From SMAG-U1939 sp036376595 (GTDB lineage Bacteria > Chloroflexota > Ktedonobacteria > Ktedonobacterales > JADMIN01): a stretch of 64,000 bases of DNA. A program made the translations under genes and the position numbers. Below are positions 25,261 through 33,605 of this stretch, piece after piece; position 1 is the stretch's first letter; each line of letters opens with the position of its first letter. Under the pieces are notes generated by a model that did not search any database, was not told where the DNA came from, and worked only from the letters and a program-made list of their open reading frames with translations. The DNA lies in NCBI GenBank assembly GCA_036376595.1, contig DASVAA010000102.1, positions 32,406 to 96,405 of the forward strand, written 5' to 3'.

Positions 25261-25295
25261 CGTTGGCGGTCACGTGGAAGACACAGAACCGGCTG

Positions 25296-26921
25296 CTATG
25301 CGAGCGCGGACTCGGTCTCTGTTTCAGTCTCGGCCTCGACCTCGATGGCCGGCTTCGAATCAGTTGCGCGGCTATCAGGAGCCGGGGCCGTGCGCGCCGT
25401 GGGCAGGCGCTGCGACAGGCCAGTGACGATCAACGGCAGCAGCATGCCGGCATCCGCGGGGACCGCGACGTGCGCCGCGCCGGCCGCCATCGCGCGAGCG
25501 CCGAGCGTGACGCTGCCGGCAAGGGCAGGAGCACCCAGGCCGAGCGCCGCGGCGATCTCGCGTGCCTGCGCCAGCAGCCCGTCGGGCGCACCCTCACCAG
25601 CCCGCACCACGCCGAGCCTCGGCGTTTGGCTGATGAGCCGCGCCAGGGCCATCACGTCGTCGCCGGGGTCGAGCGCCAGTCCCTTGCCGCGGGCGCGCGC
25701 CGCCACCAGCGCGGCGCCGAGGGCGCTCGTGCCGAGATCGGGCGTGAACACATGCGCCCCCGAGCGGGCCGCGGCCTGCAGCAGCCCTTTGCGCGGCGCG
25801 CGGGCCGGCAGCGTCTCACCCAGCGCCCGCCACAGGTCGGCGCTGGTCGCGATGGTCGAGGTATCCAGCTCGTCGAGGAAGCGCGCGAAGAAGGCGATCG
25901 CTGCGTCGCGTCCGGCGTCGCTCGCGACTGGGCCGTCCTCACCGGCAACGTGCGGATGCCCCAGCGCCTCGTAAAGGTCGGCGAAGAGGTCGCCGGCCGA
26001 GGCGATCACCACGTCGGCGTAGCGCTGCTCCAGCGCGTAGACCAGTGTCTCGCGCAGCCCGGCGGCGATCACCGGCTCGGCGAGCGCCAGCACGATGGTC
26101 GTGCGCGCGTCACGCGCCAGCGCCTCCCACGCGGTCAGTGCCCCGCCGAGCTGGCGGCCGGGACCGGCGGTGGCAGCCAGTTTGTCGAGCAGACCGGAGA
26201 TCGAGGCGGTCGGGTTCACCTGGAACGACTCGCCAGCGGGCGCGGCATCGTCACCCTCGACCGAGCCACGGGTGCGCGCCTTCGCACCACGCGCACCGGC
26301 AAGCCGGCTCTCGGCATCGCTGCCATACGTGCCACGGTCGGGCGTCACGCCGTAGCGCGGCCAGATCATATGTCCTGTGCCCTCACCCGCGTTGTTGTGG
26401 TGCGCGCGGCGCGCGGAGGCCGCCTTGCGGGCACTCTTCAACCCGGTCGCCGGCAGGGTCTCGGGCAAGGCGGGATCTTTGCTCACGACGCCGGCCGCCA
26501 GGCGCGCCTCGGCGGCGGCGATCAGGTCGTCGGTTGCGCCCAGCTTGCCGTGGTGCGGGCCTTTGAACGAGAGACCGCGCTGCACCAGCATGCGGTCCAT
26601 CTCCCGCACGTCAAAGGCGTTCTTGATGTACTCGATGGCCAGCTCGTGGTCGAAGTTCTTGCACGAGAAGATGTCCATCGTGAAGTAGTCGAGCTCGGGG
26701 AAGGTGTGGATGGCGATGTGGCTTTCGGCGATCACCACGATGCCGGAGACGCCCGAGTAGGCCGGGTCGGGGGCCTGATACTCGAACATATAGGGGCCGC
26801 CAATCTTGGTCATGCCGATGGCGGCGGGGTAATCGTTCAGCACCTGCTCGACAAGGGTGCGGTTGGCAAGCTTCTTCGTATCGCAGCGGCTGCCGTCAAT
26901 AATCAGGTGAGGTCCGAACAC
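25296..26921 (-). CDS. speD: S-adenosylmethionine decarboxylase-like SpeD fused to a deoxyhypusine synthase-like domain
   Basis: 541 residues. Residues 1-125 are a class 1b SpeD proenzyme: self-cleavage between E66 and S67 (ESHIAIHTFPE) would give the pyruvoyl group; H72 and C87 (DIFSCK) sit at the S+5 and S+20 spacing of characterised enzymes. A low-complexity linker (130-225) leads to a DHS-like domain (~225-515): GRQLGGALTAWEALARD, TTIVLALAEPVIAAGLRET, DVVIASAGDLFADLYEALG, and PLIVTGLSQRL near the end. The DHS lysine (S-W-G-K in the family) is absent; the region reads GARAMAAGAAHVAVPADAG. The first domain likely makes the aminopropyl donor for spermidine, or is one of the ODC/ADC-like SpeD variants. 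GTG start with AGGAG. Confidence 0.82.
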   Translation of the reverse strand: MFGPHLIIDGSRCDTKKLANRTLVEQVLNDYPAAIGMTKIGGPYMFEYQAPDPAYSGVSGIVVIAESHIAIHTFPELDYFTMDIFSCKNFDHELAIEYIKNAFDVREMDRMLVQRGLSFKGPHHGKLGATDDLIAAAEARLAAGVVSKDPALPETLPATGLKSARKAASARRAHHNNAGEGTGHMIWPRYGVTPDRGTYGSDAESRLAGARGAKARTRGSVEGDDAAPAGESFQVNPTASISGLLDKLAATAGPGRQLGGALTAWEALARDARTTIVLALAEPVIAAGLRETLVYALEQRYADVVIASAGDLFADLYEALGHPHVAGEDGPVASDAGRDAAIAFFARFLDELDTSTIATSADLWRALGETLPARAPRKGLLQAAARSGAHVFTPDLGTSALGAALVAARARGKGLALDPGDDVMALARLISQTPRLGVVRAGEGAPDGLLAQAREIAAALGLGAPALAGSVTLGARAMAAGAAHVAVPADAGMLLPLIVTGLSQRLPTARTAPAPDSRATDSKPAIEVEAETETETESALA

Positions 26922-27565
26922 TCCACGCTCCTGGATTCCGCGGCCGTGACGTGCCGCTAGCTGTCTCCGCTCTGGAAACAGGCGATGTACCAGCTCAGAT
27001 AGGTTCCCACCAGAGTTCCGCGCGCGCGGCGAAGGGCGAGGGAACTCCCATCGGTACTCATACAGAGCCTTTCTCTTCCGTCGAGCTCCCTACCCAAACA
27101 GCACCCAGCCCGGCAGTGCGGGTGTCGTGTTGCGGCGGGGCGTGCCTCGCCTCTGGGGGCCGCGGAGCGCCCGCTGGGGCGGTCCGAGGAGGCGGCTCGA
27201 GGTGTTCGACCTCAGCGCGCGACCGGTTCGCGCGCAGCCTCATGAATATACGTTCCGACGGACGAAAAGTCAAGGTCATGGGAACCTTGCGCTGCTTGGC
27301 ACGAACGCTGAAATAGACGAGCTTCGCGACATGCGGGCGGAGTCATGGTGATACCACGCGAGCAGGCGGGCGCGCCATCCCAAGCAAGGGTCCGAACTTT
27401 CTCGGTCCGGCCCCAAAGTCCGCACTCACGGCGTTCGCCGTCAGCAGCTTTGCGCGTACGTCGTCGCGATGGAAGTATCAGGGTACGAGTAGGCGCCCAC
27501 CACCGCCGACGAAGGGCTTTGACGCTCGAACCACGGCAACAGCATCTCGACCTGACGAGGTGGCG
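26922..27565. promoter_or_regulatory. 644-bp spacer with the speD leader
   Basis: The minus-strand transcript starting near 27237 gives speD a leader of about 315 nt. It holds GC-rich inverted repeats around 27131-27185 (GGCGGGGCGTGCCTCGCC and relatives, family A-like). I looked for a SAM or other riboswitch core and did not recognise one. The part from 27320 to 27565, downstream of lepA, contains a GGTCCGAACTTTCTCGGTCC hairpin (27389-27406) and no gene. Confidence 0.45.
27245..27273 (-). promoter_or_regulatory. Promoter of the speD fusion gene
   Basis: On the minus strand TTGACT (27268-27273), 17-bp spacer, TATATT (27245-27250): a strong housekeeping promoter about 320 bp before the GTG start. 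Confidence 0.75.
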
Positions 27566-29371
27566 CTACCCTTCATCACCCAGCGTCAGCACAGCCAGGA
27601 ACGCCTCCTGCGGGATCTCCACGCTGCCCACGCGCTTGAGTCGCTTCTTGCCTTCCTTCTGCTTCTCCAGCAGCTTGCGCTTGCGGGTCACGTCGCCGCC
27701 GTAGCACTTCGCCAACACGTTCTTGCGCAGCGCCTTGACCGTCTCACGCGAGATGATCTTGCTGCCGATCGCCGCCTGAATGGGCACCTCGAAGAGTTGG
27801 CGCGGGATCAGGTCTTTGAGCCGCTCGGTCAGCACGCGCCCGATGCGCTGCGACTTGTCGCGATGGGTGATCATCGAGAGCGCGTCAACCGGCTGGCCGT
27901 TCACCAGGATGTCGAGCTTGACCAGATCGGACTCCTGGTAGCCATGGAAGGTGTAATCCAGCGAGGCGTACCCCTGCGTGCGCGACTTGAGCTGGTCGTA
28001 GAAATCCACGATTAGCTCGCCCAGCGGCATGCGGTACGTCAGGTGGACGCGGTCCTCCTCGATGTAGGCCATGTTGCGGAACTCGCCGCGCCGCGTAGTC
28101 ACGAGGTCCATGATGGCGCCGATGTAGCGCGCGGGGGTGAAGATCGAGATGTCCATGATCGGCTCTTCGATGCGCGCGATCTCGGTTGGGCCGGGCAGCT
28201 CGGCGGGATTGTGGATGTACGTCTCCTCGCCGTTGGTGCGCGTGACACGATACTCCACGCTGGGCGCGGTCATCAGCAGGTTGAGACTGTACTCGCGCTC
28301 CAGCCGCTCCTGGATGATCTCCATATGTAGCAGCCCCAGGAAGCCGACACGGAAGCCAAAGCCCAGTGCCACCGAGTTCTCCGGCTCGAAGACCAGCGAG
28401 GCGTCGTTGAGCCGCAGGTGCTCCAGCGCGTCGCGCAGCAGGGGGTAGTCGTCGCCCTCGACGGGGAAGACGCCAGCGAAGACCATCGGCTTGGCGGGGC
28501 GGTAGCCGGACAGCGGCTCGCGCGCCGGCTCGGATGCGAGCGTCACGGTGTCGCCGACCTGGCAATCCTTGACGTTCTTGAAGCCGGTGGCGATGTAGCC
28601 TACCTCGCCGGCCTCCAGCGCTTTGGCCGCCACCAATGTTGGGCTGAAGTAGCCAACTTCGAGCACCTCCGCGGTGCTGCCGGTCTGCATCATCAGCAGC
28701 CGGTCGTCGCGGTTGATGGCGCCGTCCATCACGCGCACGTAGGCGATCACGCCCTTGTAGGGGTCATATTTGGAGTCGAAGACCAGCGCCCGCAGCGGCT
28801 GGTGCAGGCTGCCATGCGGCGGCGGCACGCGCTGCACCACGGCTTCGAGCACGTCGCGCGTGCCGGTGCCCTCTTTGGCCGAGGCCAGCACCACCTCACT
28901 CGCCGGGATGCCGATCACGTCCTCGATCTCTTTGCTCACCTTCTGCGGCTCGGCGCTGGGCAGATCGATCTTGTTGATCACCGGGATGATCGCCAGATCG
29001 GCCTCCAGCGCCAGGTAGAGGTTCGCCAGCGTCTGCGCCTCGATCCCTTGGGTCGCGTCCACCACCAGGAGCGCGCCCTCGCAGGCCGCGAGGCTGCGCG
29101 ACACCTCGTAGCTGAAGTCCACGTGCCCCGGCGTGTCGATCAGGTTTAGCTCGTACTCGTCGCCGTCGTCGGCGGTGTAGCGCATGCGCACCGCCTGCGC
29201 CTTGATGGTGATGCCCTTCTCGCGCTCGAGGTCCATCTGGTCGAGAAGTTGCTCCTGCATCTCGCGCTTGGAGACGGTGCCAGTCATCTCAAGCAGGCGG
29301 TCGGCAAGCGTGGATTTGCCGTGATCGATATGGGCGATGATGCAGAAGTTGCGGATGTGACTCTGATCCAT
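27566..29371 (-). CDS. lepA: Elongation factor 4 (LepA)
   Basis: A 601-residue translational GTPase, full length. G1 is AHIDHGKST, followed by G3 DTPGHVDF and G4 NKIDLP; domain II, the EF-G-like domains III/V and the LepA-specific C-terminal domain follow, ending with KLLEKQKEGKKRLKRVG. It binds the ribosome and remodels stalled or mistranslocated complexes. ATG 29371 gives the canonical MDQSHIRNFCIIAHID start. The histidine phosphatase gene is divergent, 163 bp away. Confidence 0.97.
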   Translation of the reverse strand: MDQSHIRNFCIIAHIDHGKSTLADRLLEMTGTVSKREMQEQLLDQMDLEREKGITIKAQAVRMRYTADDGDEYELNLIDTPGHVDFSYEVSRSLAACEGALLVVDATQGIEAQTLANLYLALEADLAIIPVINKIDLPSAEPQKVSKEIEDVIGIPASEVVLASAKEGTGTRDVLEAVVQRVPPPHGSLHQPLRALVFDSKYDPYKGVIAYVRVMDGAINRDDRLLMMQTGSTAEVLEVGYFSPTLVAAKALEAGEVGYIATGFKNVKDCQVGDTVTLASEPAREPLSGYRPAKPMVFAGVFPVEGDDYPLLRDALEHLRLNDASLVFEPENSVALGFGFRVGFLGLLHMEIIQERLEREYSLNLLMTAPSVEYRVTRTNGEETYIHNPAELPGPTEIARIEEPIMDISIFTPARYIGAIMDLVTTRRGEFRNMAYIEEDRVHLTYRMPLGELIVDFYDQLKSRTQGYASLDYTFHGYQESDLVKLDILVNGQPVDALSMITHRDKSQRIGRVLTERLKDLIPRQLFEVPIQAAIGSKIISRETVKALRKNVLAKCYGGDVTRKRKLLEKQKEGKKRLKRVGSVEIPQEAFLAVLTLGDEG

Positions 29372-29522
29372 GCGGGCTATCTATCGTGGCGGCTCATCGG
29401 CCGTGCGAGGGCACAGGATGGCCGCGCGATCCTTTCATTCGGGTTTGCTCGAATACGCAATGAGGGCGCTATCGCGTGGAGCGACAAGCGTATTATACGC
29501 CATGTGCGGCACGCAGGCGTGC

Positions 29523-29528
29523 TACACT
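29523..29528 (+). promoter_or_regulatory. -10 element for a probable leaderless transcript
   Basis: TACACT lies exactly 6 nt before the ATG at 29535. There is no ribosome-binding site in between, as expected when transcription starts at or next to the start codon. Confidence 0.5.
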
Positions 29529-29534
29529 GCGCGC

Positions 29535-30110
29535 ATGACACACCTGATCCTCGTGCGCCACTCCCTGCCCACGGTCGTGCCGGGCGCCGATGCCGCCGAC
29601 TGGCGCCTCTCCGATGAGGGGCGCGCCCGCGCGGTCACGCTGGCGGAACAATTGGCTGACTACGGGCCGTCTCAGATTGCGAGCAGCGACGAGTCGAAAG
29701 CGCGCGAGACGGCTGAGATCATTGCGGAGCGGCTGGGCGGTGTGCTGGTGGTGAGCGAGCCTGGCCTGCGCGAGCACGATCGCCGCGGCGCGCCCTACTT
29801 CGGCGACGAGCGCGCGTTCCAGGCGACGATGGCCCGGTTTTTCACGGCTCCCGAAGAACTGATCTACGGGCGCGAGACGGCGGCGCAGGCGCGAGCGCGC
29901 TTCGCGGCGGCTGTGAGCCGCATCATAGCGCAATCACTGGTCGATCGCGACATCATGGTGGTGACACACGGCACGGTGATGGCGCTGTATCTGGCCTCCA
30001 TCTCTGACACCGGCTCCGACGCCTACGCGATCTGGCGCGAGCAGACGCTGCCCTGCTATGCGGCGCTGGCGCTCCCGGAGATGCGGCTGGCCGCGCGCTC
30101 GCGGCCGTGA
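29535..30110 (+). CDS. Histidine phosphatase family protein
   Basis: A 191-residue cytoplasmic phosphatase. The N-terminus MTHLILVRHSLP has the catalytic RH with Ser in place of the usual Gly; the second catalytic His is in MVVTHGTVMALYL. The RLSDEGRARAVTLAEQL and IASSDESKARETAEIIAERL segments are typical of the family; substrate unknown. Its stop codon TGA lies inside a family C palindrome (CGGCCG TGA ACGGCCG), so the last residues are repeat-encoded. Confidence 0.85.
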   Translation: MTHLILVRHSLPTVVPGADAADWRLSDEGRARAVTLAEQLADYGPSQIASSDESKARETAEIIAERLGGVLVVSEPGLREHDRRGAPYFGDERAFQATMARFFTAPEELIYGRETAAQARARFAAAVSRIIAQSLVDRDIMVVTHGTVMALYLASISDTGSDAYAIWREQTLPCYAALALPEMRLAARSRP

Positions 30111-30323
30111 ACGGCCGGCGCAGGAGGTGACGGCTGGCTCGCGGCCGTGAACGGCCGGCGCAGGAGGATCGGGCGTGAACGCCTCCGTGATCCATCAGCA
30201 CTGCAGCCGAACGTGACATGAGGCGCCGGCCGATGGTCCCAGAGGTGATCGGAAGGGCATTCATGCCCCGTATTCCTGCGCCGGCCGTTCACGGCCGCGA
30301 AGCGGTATTCCTGCGCCGGCGCG
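30100..30323. repeat. Cluster of family C palindromes
   Basis: GCGGCCGTGAACGGCCGGCG at 30100-30127 and again at 30141-30168, a reverse copy at 30272-30298 and a half copy at 30307-30323. A related GGGCGTGAACGCC hairpin is at 30170-30183. The rest of the 349-bp spacer before radA (30111-30459) holds a diverged GTAGGGGCGAGCC / GGGGGTGAGGA (A/E) fragment at 30327-30349 and no gene. Confidence 0.75.
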
Positions 30324-30459
30324 GGTGTAGGGGCGAGCCGGGGGTGAGGACACTTCATGTGGAAACTCTCACCAACCCGGCTGTCACCGGTCGCGTAACG
30401 AGTACGAAGCCCGCGACGACAGGGAATCCTGTACACGGGTGAACCGAAGGATTTGCAGC

Positions 30460-31851
30460 ATGCCGAAGGCGCATACCAAATATACCTGCCAGCAATGCGG
30501 CTACGAGAGCGCCAAGTGGCTCGGCCGCTGTCCCGACTGCGGCGAGTGGAACTCGCTGGTCGAGACGATCGTGCCCGCCACGAAGCCGGCGAGCGGGCGA
30601 AGCGGCTCGGTCGCGCGCATCGGACGCGCCGAGGCGGTGCCGCTGCCGCAGGTGCGTGCGGAGGGCTTCGCGCGCGCCTCCACCGGCTCGCCGGAGATGG
30701 ACCGCGTGCTGGGCGGAGGCATCGTGCCCGGTTCGCTGGTGCTGCTGGGCGGAGAGCCGGGAATTGGCAAGTCGTCCCTCATGGCACAGGTAGCCGGTGA
30801 CATCGCTCTGCAGAGCGGCCGCGAAGTGCTCTACGTGACGGCTGAAGAGTCGCCGCAGCAGGTGAAACTGCGCGCCGAGCGACTCGGTATTACAACGGAA
30901 CGACTCTTGCTGCTTCCTGAGACCGATAGCGAAGCGCTCGTCGAAACCGCCGAGCGGATCAAGCCGGCGCTCGTCGTCGTAGACTCGATCCAGACCGTCG
31001 CCTCATCACAGATCGCCTCGGCCCCCGGCAGCATCAGCCAGGTGCGCGACGCCACCCTGCGGCTGATGCAGCTCGCGAAGGGCCAAGCCATTCCGGTGTT
31101 TCTCATCGGGCACGTCACGAAGGAGGGGACCGTCGCCGGCCCGCGCGCGCTGGAGCACATGGTGGACGCCGTTCTCTACCTGGAGGGCGAGCGCTTCCAT
31201 ACCTACCGGCTGCTGCGCGGCGTCAAGAATCGCTTCGGCGCGACCAACGAGGTTGGCGTCTTCGAGATGCGCAGCGAAGGCATGGTGGATGTCGAGAACC
31301 CTTCCGCCCTGTTCCTCGCCGAGCGCGCGGAGCACGCCACCGGCTCGGCCGTGACCGTCAGCCTGGAGGGCACGCGGCCGCTGCTGGTGGAGGTGCAGGC
31401 GCTGGTGAGCACCACCGTCTTCGGCACGCCGCGTGTGACCACCAACGGCGTCGAGCAGAGTCGCACGCTGATGCTGTTGGCGGTGCTGACCAAGCGCGTC
31501 GGGCTGGCGCTGGGCAATCAAGACGTCTACATCAACGTCGCCGGCGGTTTCTCGCTGGGCGAGCCGGCGGTGGACCTGGGTGTGGCGGCCGCGGTCGCCT
31601 CCAGCTTCCGCGAGCGGCGCATCGCACCGGAGGTCGCGCTGATCGGCGAGGTTGGCCTGGGCGGCGAGCTGCGCGCGGTGAGTCGCGCCGAGGCACGCAT
31701 CCGCGAGGCGGCCAAGCTGGGCTTCCGGCGCTGTGTGGTGCCGCGCTCCGGTGTGCCGTCGGCGCGCGATCTGGCTAGTACTTCCGCCAGTATCGAGCTG
31801 CTGCGGGCTGATACACTGGCCGAAGCACTGGAGATCGCGCTCGATACCTGA
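30460..31851 (+). CDS. radA: DNA repair protein RadA
   Basis: A 463-residue RecA-like ATPase that helps process recombination intermediates by branch migration. It has the N-terminal C4 zinc finger CQQCGYESAKWLGRCPDC, Walker A GEPGIGKSS (~100), the RadA-specific KNRFG (in RGVKNRFGATNEVGVFEM) and a C-terminal Lon-protease-like domain (FSLGEPAVDLGVAAAVASS). ATG 30460 begins the family-typical MPKAHTKYTCQQCG; an in-frame start at 30439 is possible. The TRAM/PIN gene follows on the same strand. Confidence 0.96.
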   Translation: MPKAHTKYTCQQCGYESAKWLGRCPDCGEWNSLVETIVPATKPASGRSGSVARIGRAEAVPLPQVRAEGFARASTGSPEMDRVLGGGIVPGSLVLLGGEPGIGKSSLMAQVAGDIALQSGREVLYVTAEESPQQVKLRAERLGITTERLLLLPETDSEALVETAERIKPALVVVDSIQTVASSQIASAPGSISQVRDATLRLMQLAKGQAIPVFLIGHVTKEGTVAGPRALEHMVDAVLYLEGERFHTYRLLRGVKNRFGATNEVGVFEMRSEGMVDVENPSALFLAERAEHATGSAVTVSLEGTRPLLVEVQALVSTTVFGTPRVTTNGVEQSRTLMLLAVLTKRVGLALGNQDVYINVAGGFSLGEPAVDLGVAAAVASSFRERRIAPEVALIGEVGLGGELRAVSRAEARIREAAKLGFRRCVVPRSGVPSARDLASTSASIELLRADTLAEALEIALDT

Positions 31852-32194
31852 ACGTGGCGGTAGGTTGTATACTGGAAGCGGTGGCATCCAGCGGTGACGC
31901 CGGGCGCCTGCCGAGGAGACGAAAGGCTGGCCGCCTGCCAGCTAGAACGCGAAGAAGGAGGCAGGCGCTTCGTCGTCGTACTGGTGGTGGTGGAGAAGAA
32001 CTCGCGTTTGGCGCGCGTACGCTTCGATTTGCGCGGTCGCACACCGGCCGCACGCCGCGAACTCCTGGACTTATCCGCGACGTATTCCACGTCGCACGCG
32101 CGCATCGCGACCCCTCCGCCAACGTGTGCTGGCGCGGCTTCAGCCGCGCCTGGACGGGCCATACGCCATGTGGTCCGATGGAGGAGGTTTACCC
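31852..32194. other. 343-bp spacer between radA and the PIN/TRAM gene
   Basis: No gene is supported. It contains GCGCCTGCC / GGCAGGCGC inverted arms at about 31908 and 31961 and a GCGCGGCTTCAGCCGCGC hairpin near 32131-32148. Purine-rich GAAGAAGGAGG (31958-31968) is followed by no start codon. CarD or disA, sometimes found here in other bacteria, is absent. Confidence 0.4.
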
Positions 32195-33385
32195 ATGTCA
32201 GGAAGAAGCATCCTGCGGCTCATCGGCCTGGTCGTGGCCGCGGGGATCGCGCTGCTGGTTGGCATCAGCCTGGATGCTAATCACAAGCATTGGGACATCG
32301 TTGCCGGGGCGGCTGTTCTGGCCGGACTCATCTTTTTGATCATCACGCCCTGGGTCGTTATCCCGCCGTACCGCCGCATCCGCGATCTAATCCGTCACGC
32401 CGCCGTGAGCGACCTGATCGCCGGCGCCATCGGACTGATCGTGGGCCTGTTGATCGCCGCACTGGCGAATATCTTTCTCTCGCAGATCCAGTTCTTCCAC
32501 CTCGGCCAGGTGCTGCCGATTCTGGTTGCCATCGCGATGGCCTACGTCGGCATCGCCACCGCGGTGGTGAGAAAGGACGACTTCGCGCGGCTGATCGTCT
32601 CGGCGTTCACGGCGGGGCGTGCGTCGCGTCGCGCGGCACGTGAGGAGCGCGAGGCGGGCGAGGACGGCGACGAGCGCGAGGAGCGCGAGCGGCCGGCAAA
32701 GCTGCGCGAGCGCCTCAGCGGCCGTGGCAAGAACGCGCGCAACACCATCGAGCGCATCCTGGTGGATACCAGCGCGATCATTGACGGGCGCATCGCCGAT
32801 ATCGCCGACACCGGCTTCATCGCCGGCACGCTGGTGGTGCCGCGCTTCGTGCTCGAAGAGCTTCAGCACATCGCCGATTCGCCTGATAGCATGCGCCGCA
32901 ACCGCGGCCGGCGCGGGCTGGAGATCTTGCAGCGCTTGCAGAAGGATTCGCCGGTGCAGGTGGACATCTCGGACGCCGACCCGGAGAACACGCCCGAGGT
33001 AGACGCCAAGCTGGTGAAGCTGGCGCGGCAGTGGCACGGCCCGATCATCACCAACGACTTCAACCTCAACCGGGTGGCCGAGCTGCAGGGCGTGAAGGTG
33101 CTCAACATCAACGAGCTGGCCCACGCCGTGAAGCCGATCGTGCTGCCCGGCGAGGACATGACGATCAAGATCATGCAGGAGGGCAAGGAGCTGGGCCAGG
33201 GCGTCGGCTATCTCGACGACGGCACGATGATCGTGGTTGAGGGTGGCAAGTCGCTGATGGGCACGACCATCGACGTGACGGTGACGCGCGTGCTGCAGAC
33301 CGTGGCCGGGCGCATGATCTTCGCGCACCCAAAACAGCAGCCGGCAGGTAGCGCGGCGGGGGCGCGCCGTGCCGGCACCGCGTAG
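32195..33385 (+). CDS. PIN/TRAM domain membrane protein
   Basis: A 396-residue YacL-type protein. Four transmembrane helices occupy residues ~8-140 (IGLVVAAGIALLVGISL, FLIITPWVVIPPY, GLIVGLLIAALANIFL, VLPILVAIAMAYVGIAT). A charged linker precedes the PIN nuclease domain with its acidic residues (ILVDTSAIIDGRI, FVLEELQHIADSPD, IITNDFNLNRVA). The C-terminal TRAM RNA-binding domain contains GEDMTIKIMQEGKELGQGVG and GTTIDVTVTRVLQT. It is probably an RNase or RNA-binding regulator. GGAGG precedes the ATG. Confidence 0.92.
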   Translation: MSGRSILRLIGLVVAAGIALLVGISLDANHKHWDIVAGAAVLAGLIFLIITPWVVIPPYRRIRDLIRHAAVSDLIAGAIGLIVGLLIAALANIFLSQIQFFHLGQVLPILVAIAMAYVGIATAVVRKDDFARLIVSAFTAGRASRRAAREEREAGEDGDEREERERPAKLRERLSGRGKNARNTIERILVDTSAIIDGRIADIADTGFIAGTLVVPRFVLEELQHIADSPDSMRRNRGRRGLEILQRLQKDSPVQVDISDADPENTPEVDAKLVKLARQWHGPIITNDFNLNRVAELQGVKVLNINELAHAVKPIVLPGEDMTIKIMQEGKELGQGVGYLDDGTMIVVEGGKSLMGTTIDVTVTRVLQTVAGRMIFAHPKQQPAGSAAGARRAGTA

Positions 33386-33422
33386 TGTAGCGTATGGCGC
33401 AATTAGCGGTGGCGTCACGCAG

Positions 33423-33587
33423 CCAGCGGTTGAAGCCGCGCCCGCCGGCCGGCGAATAAATTCGCGCCTGGGGGCGTTCCGCCGCGAAACCCGCCGCCGC
33501 GGGTTCGGAGCCGAGACGATGGCGCAGGGCCAGCGGGTGAACCCGCGTCTAAGCGCCTCCGGCGACAAAGCCCGCCTGCGCGAGCTG
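33423..33587. repeat. Two family B repeats in tandem
   Basis: Copies at 33423-33508 (an expanded form with an extra CCGGCCGGCGAATAAATTCGC hairpin) and 33529-33587 (CAGCGGGTGAACCCGCGTCT then AAAGCCCGCCTGCGCGAGCT). They fill most of the spacer before ispD. Confidence 0.8.
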
Positions 33588-33605
33588 GAGATCGGTGGTT
33601 GAGCG

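Noticed and set aside
24867..26960. 697-codon open frame opposite plsY and the speD fusion
   Set aside because: It is the antisense of two well-supported genes; long shadow frames are expected at this GC content and its sequence has no protein-family character.
26922..27237. SAM riboswitch in the speD leader
   Set aside because: No conserved SAM-I, SAM-II or SAM-IV core could be recognised; only unrelated GC-rich inverted repeats are visible.
31894..32280. 128-codon open frame between radA and the PIN/TRAM gene
   Set aside because: It overlaps the PIN/TRAM gene start in a different frame and contains repeat-derived hairpins; no family similarity.
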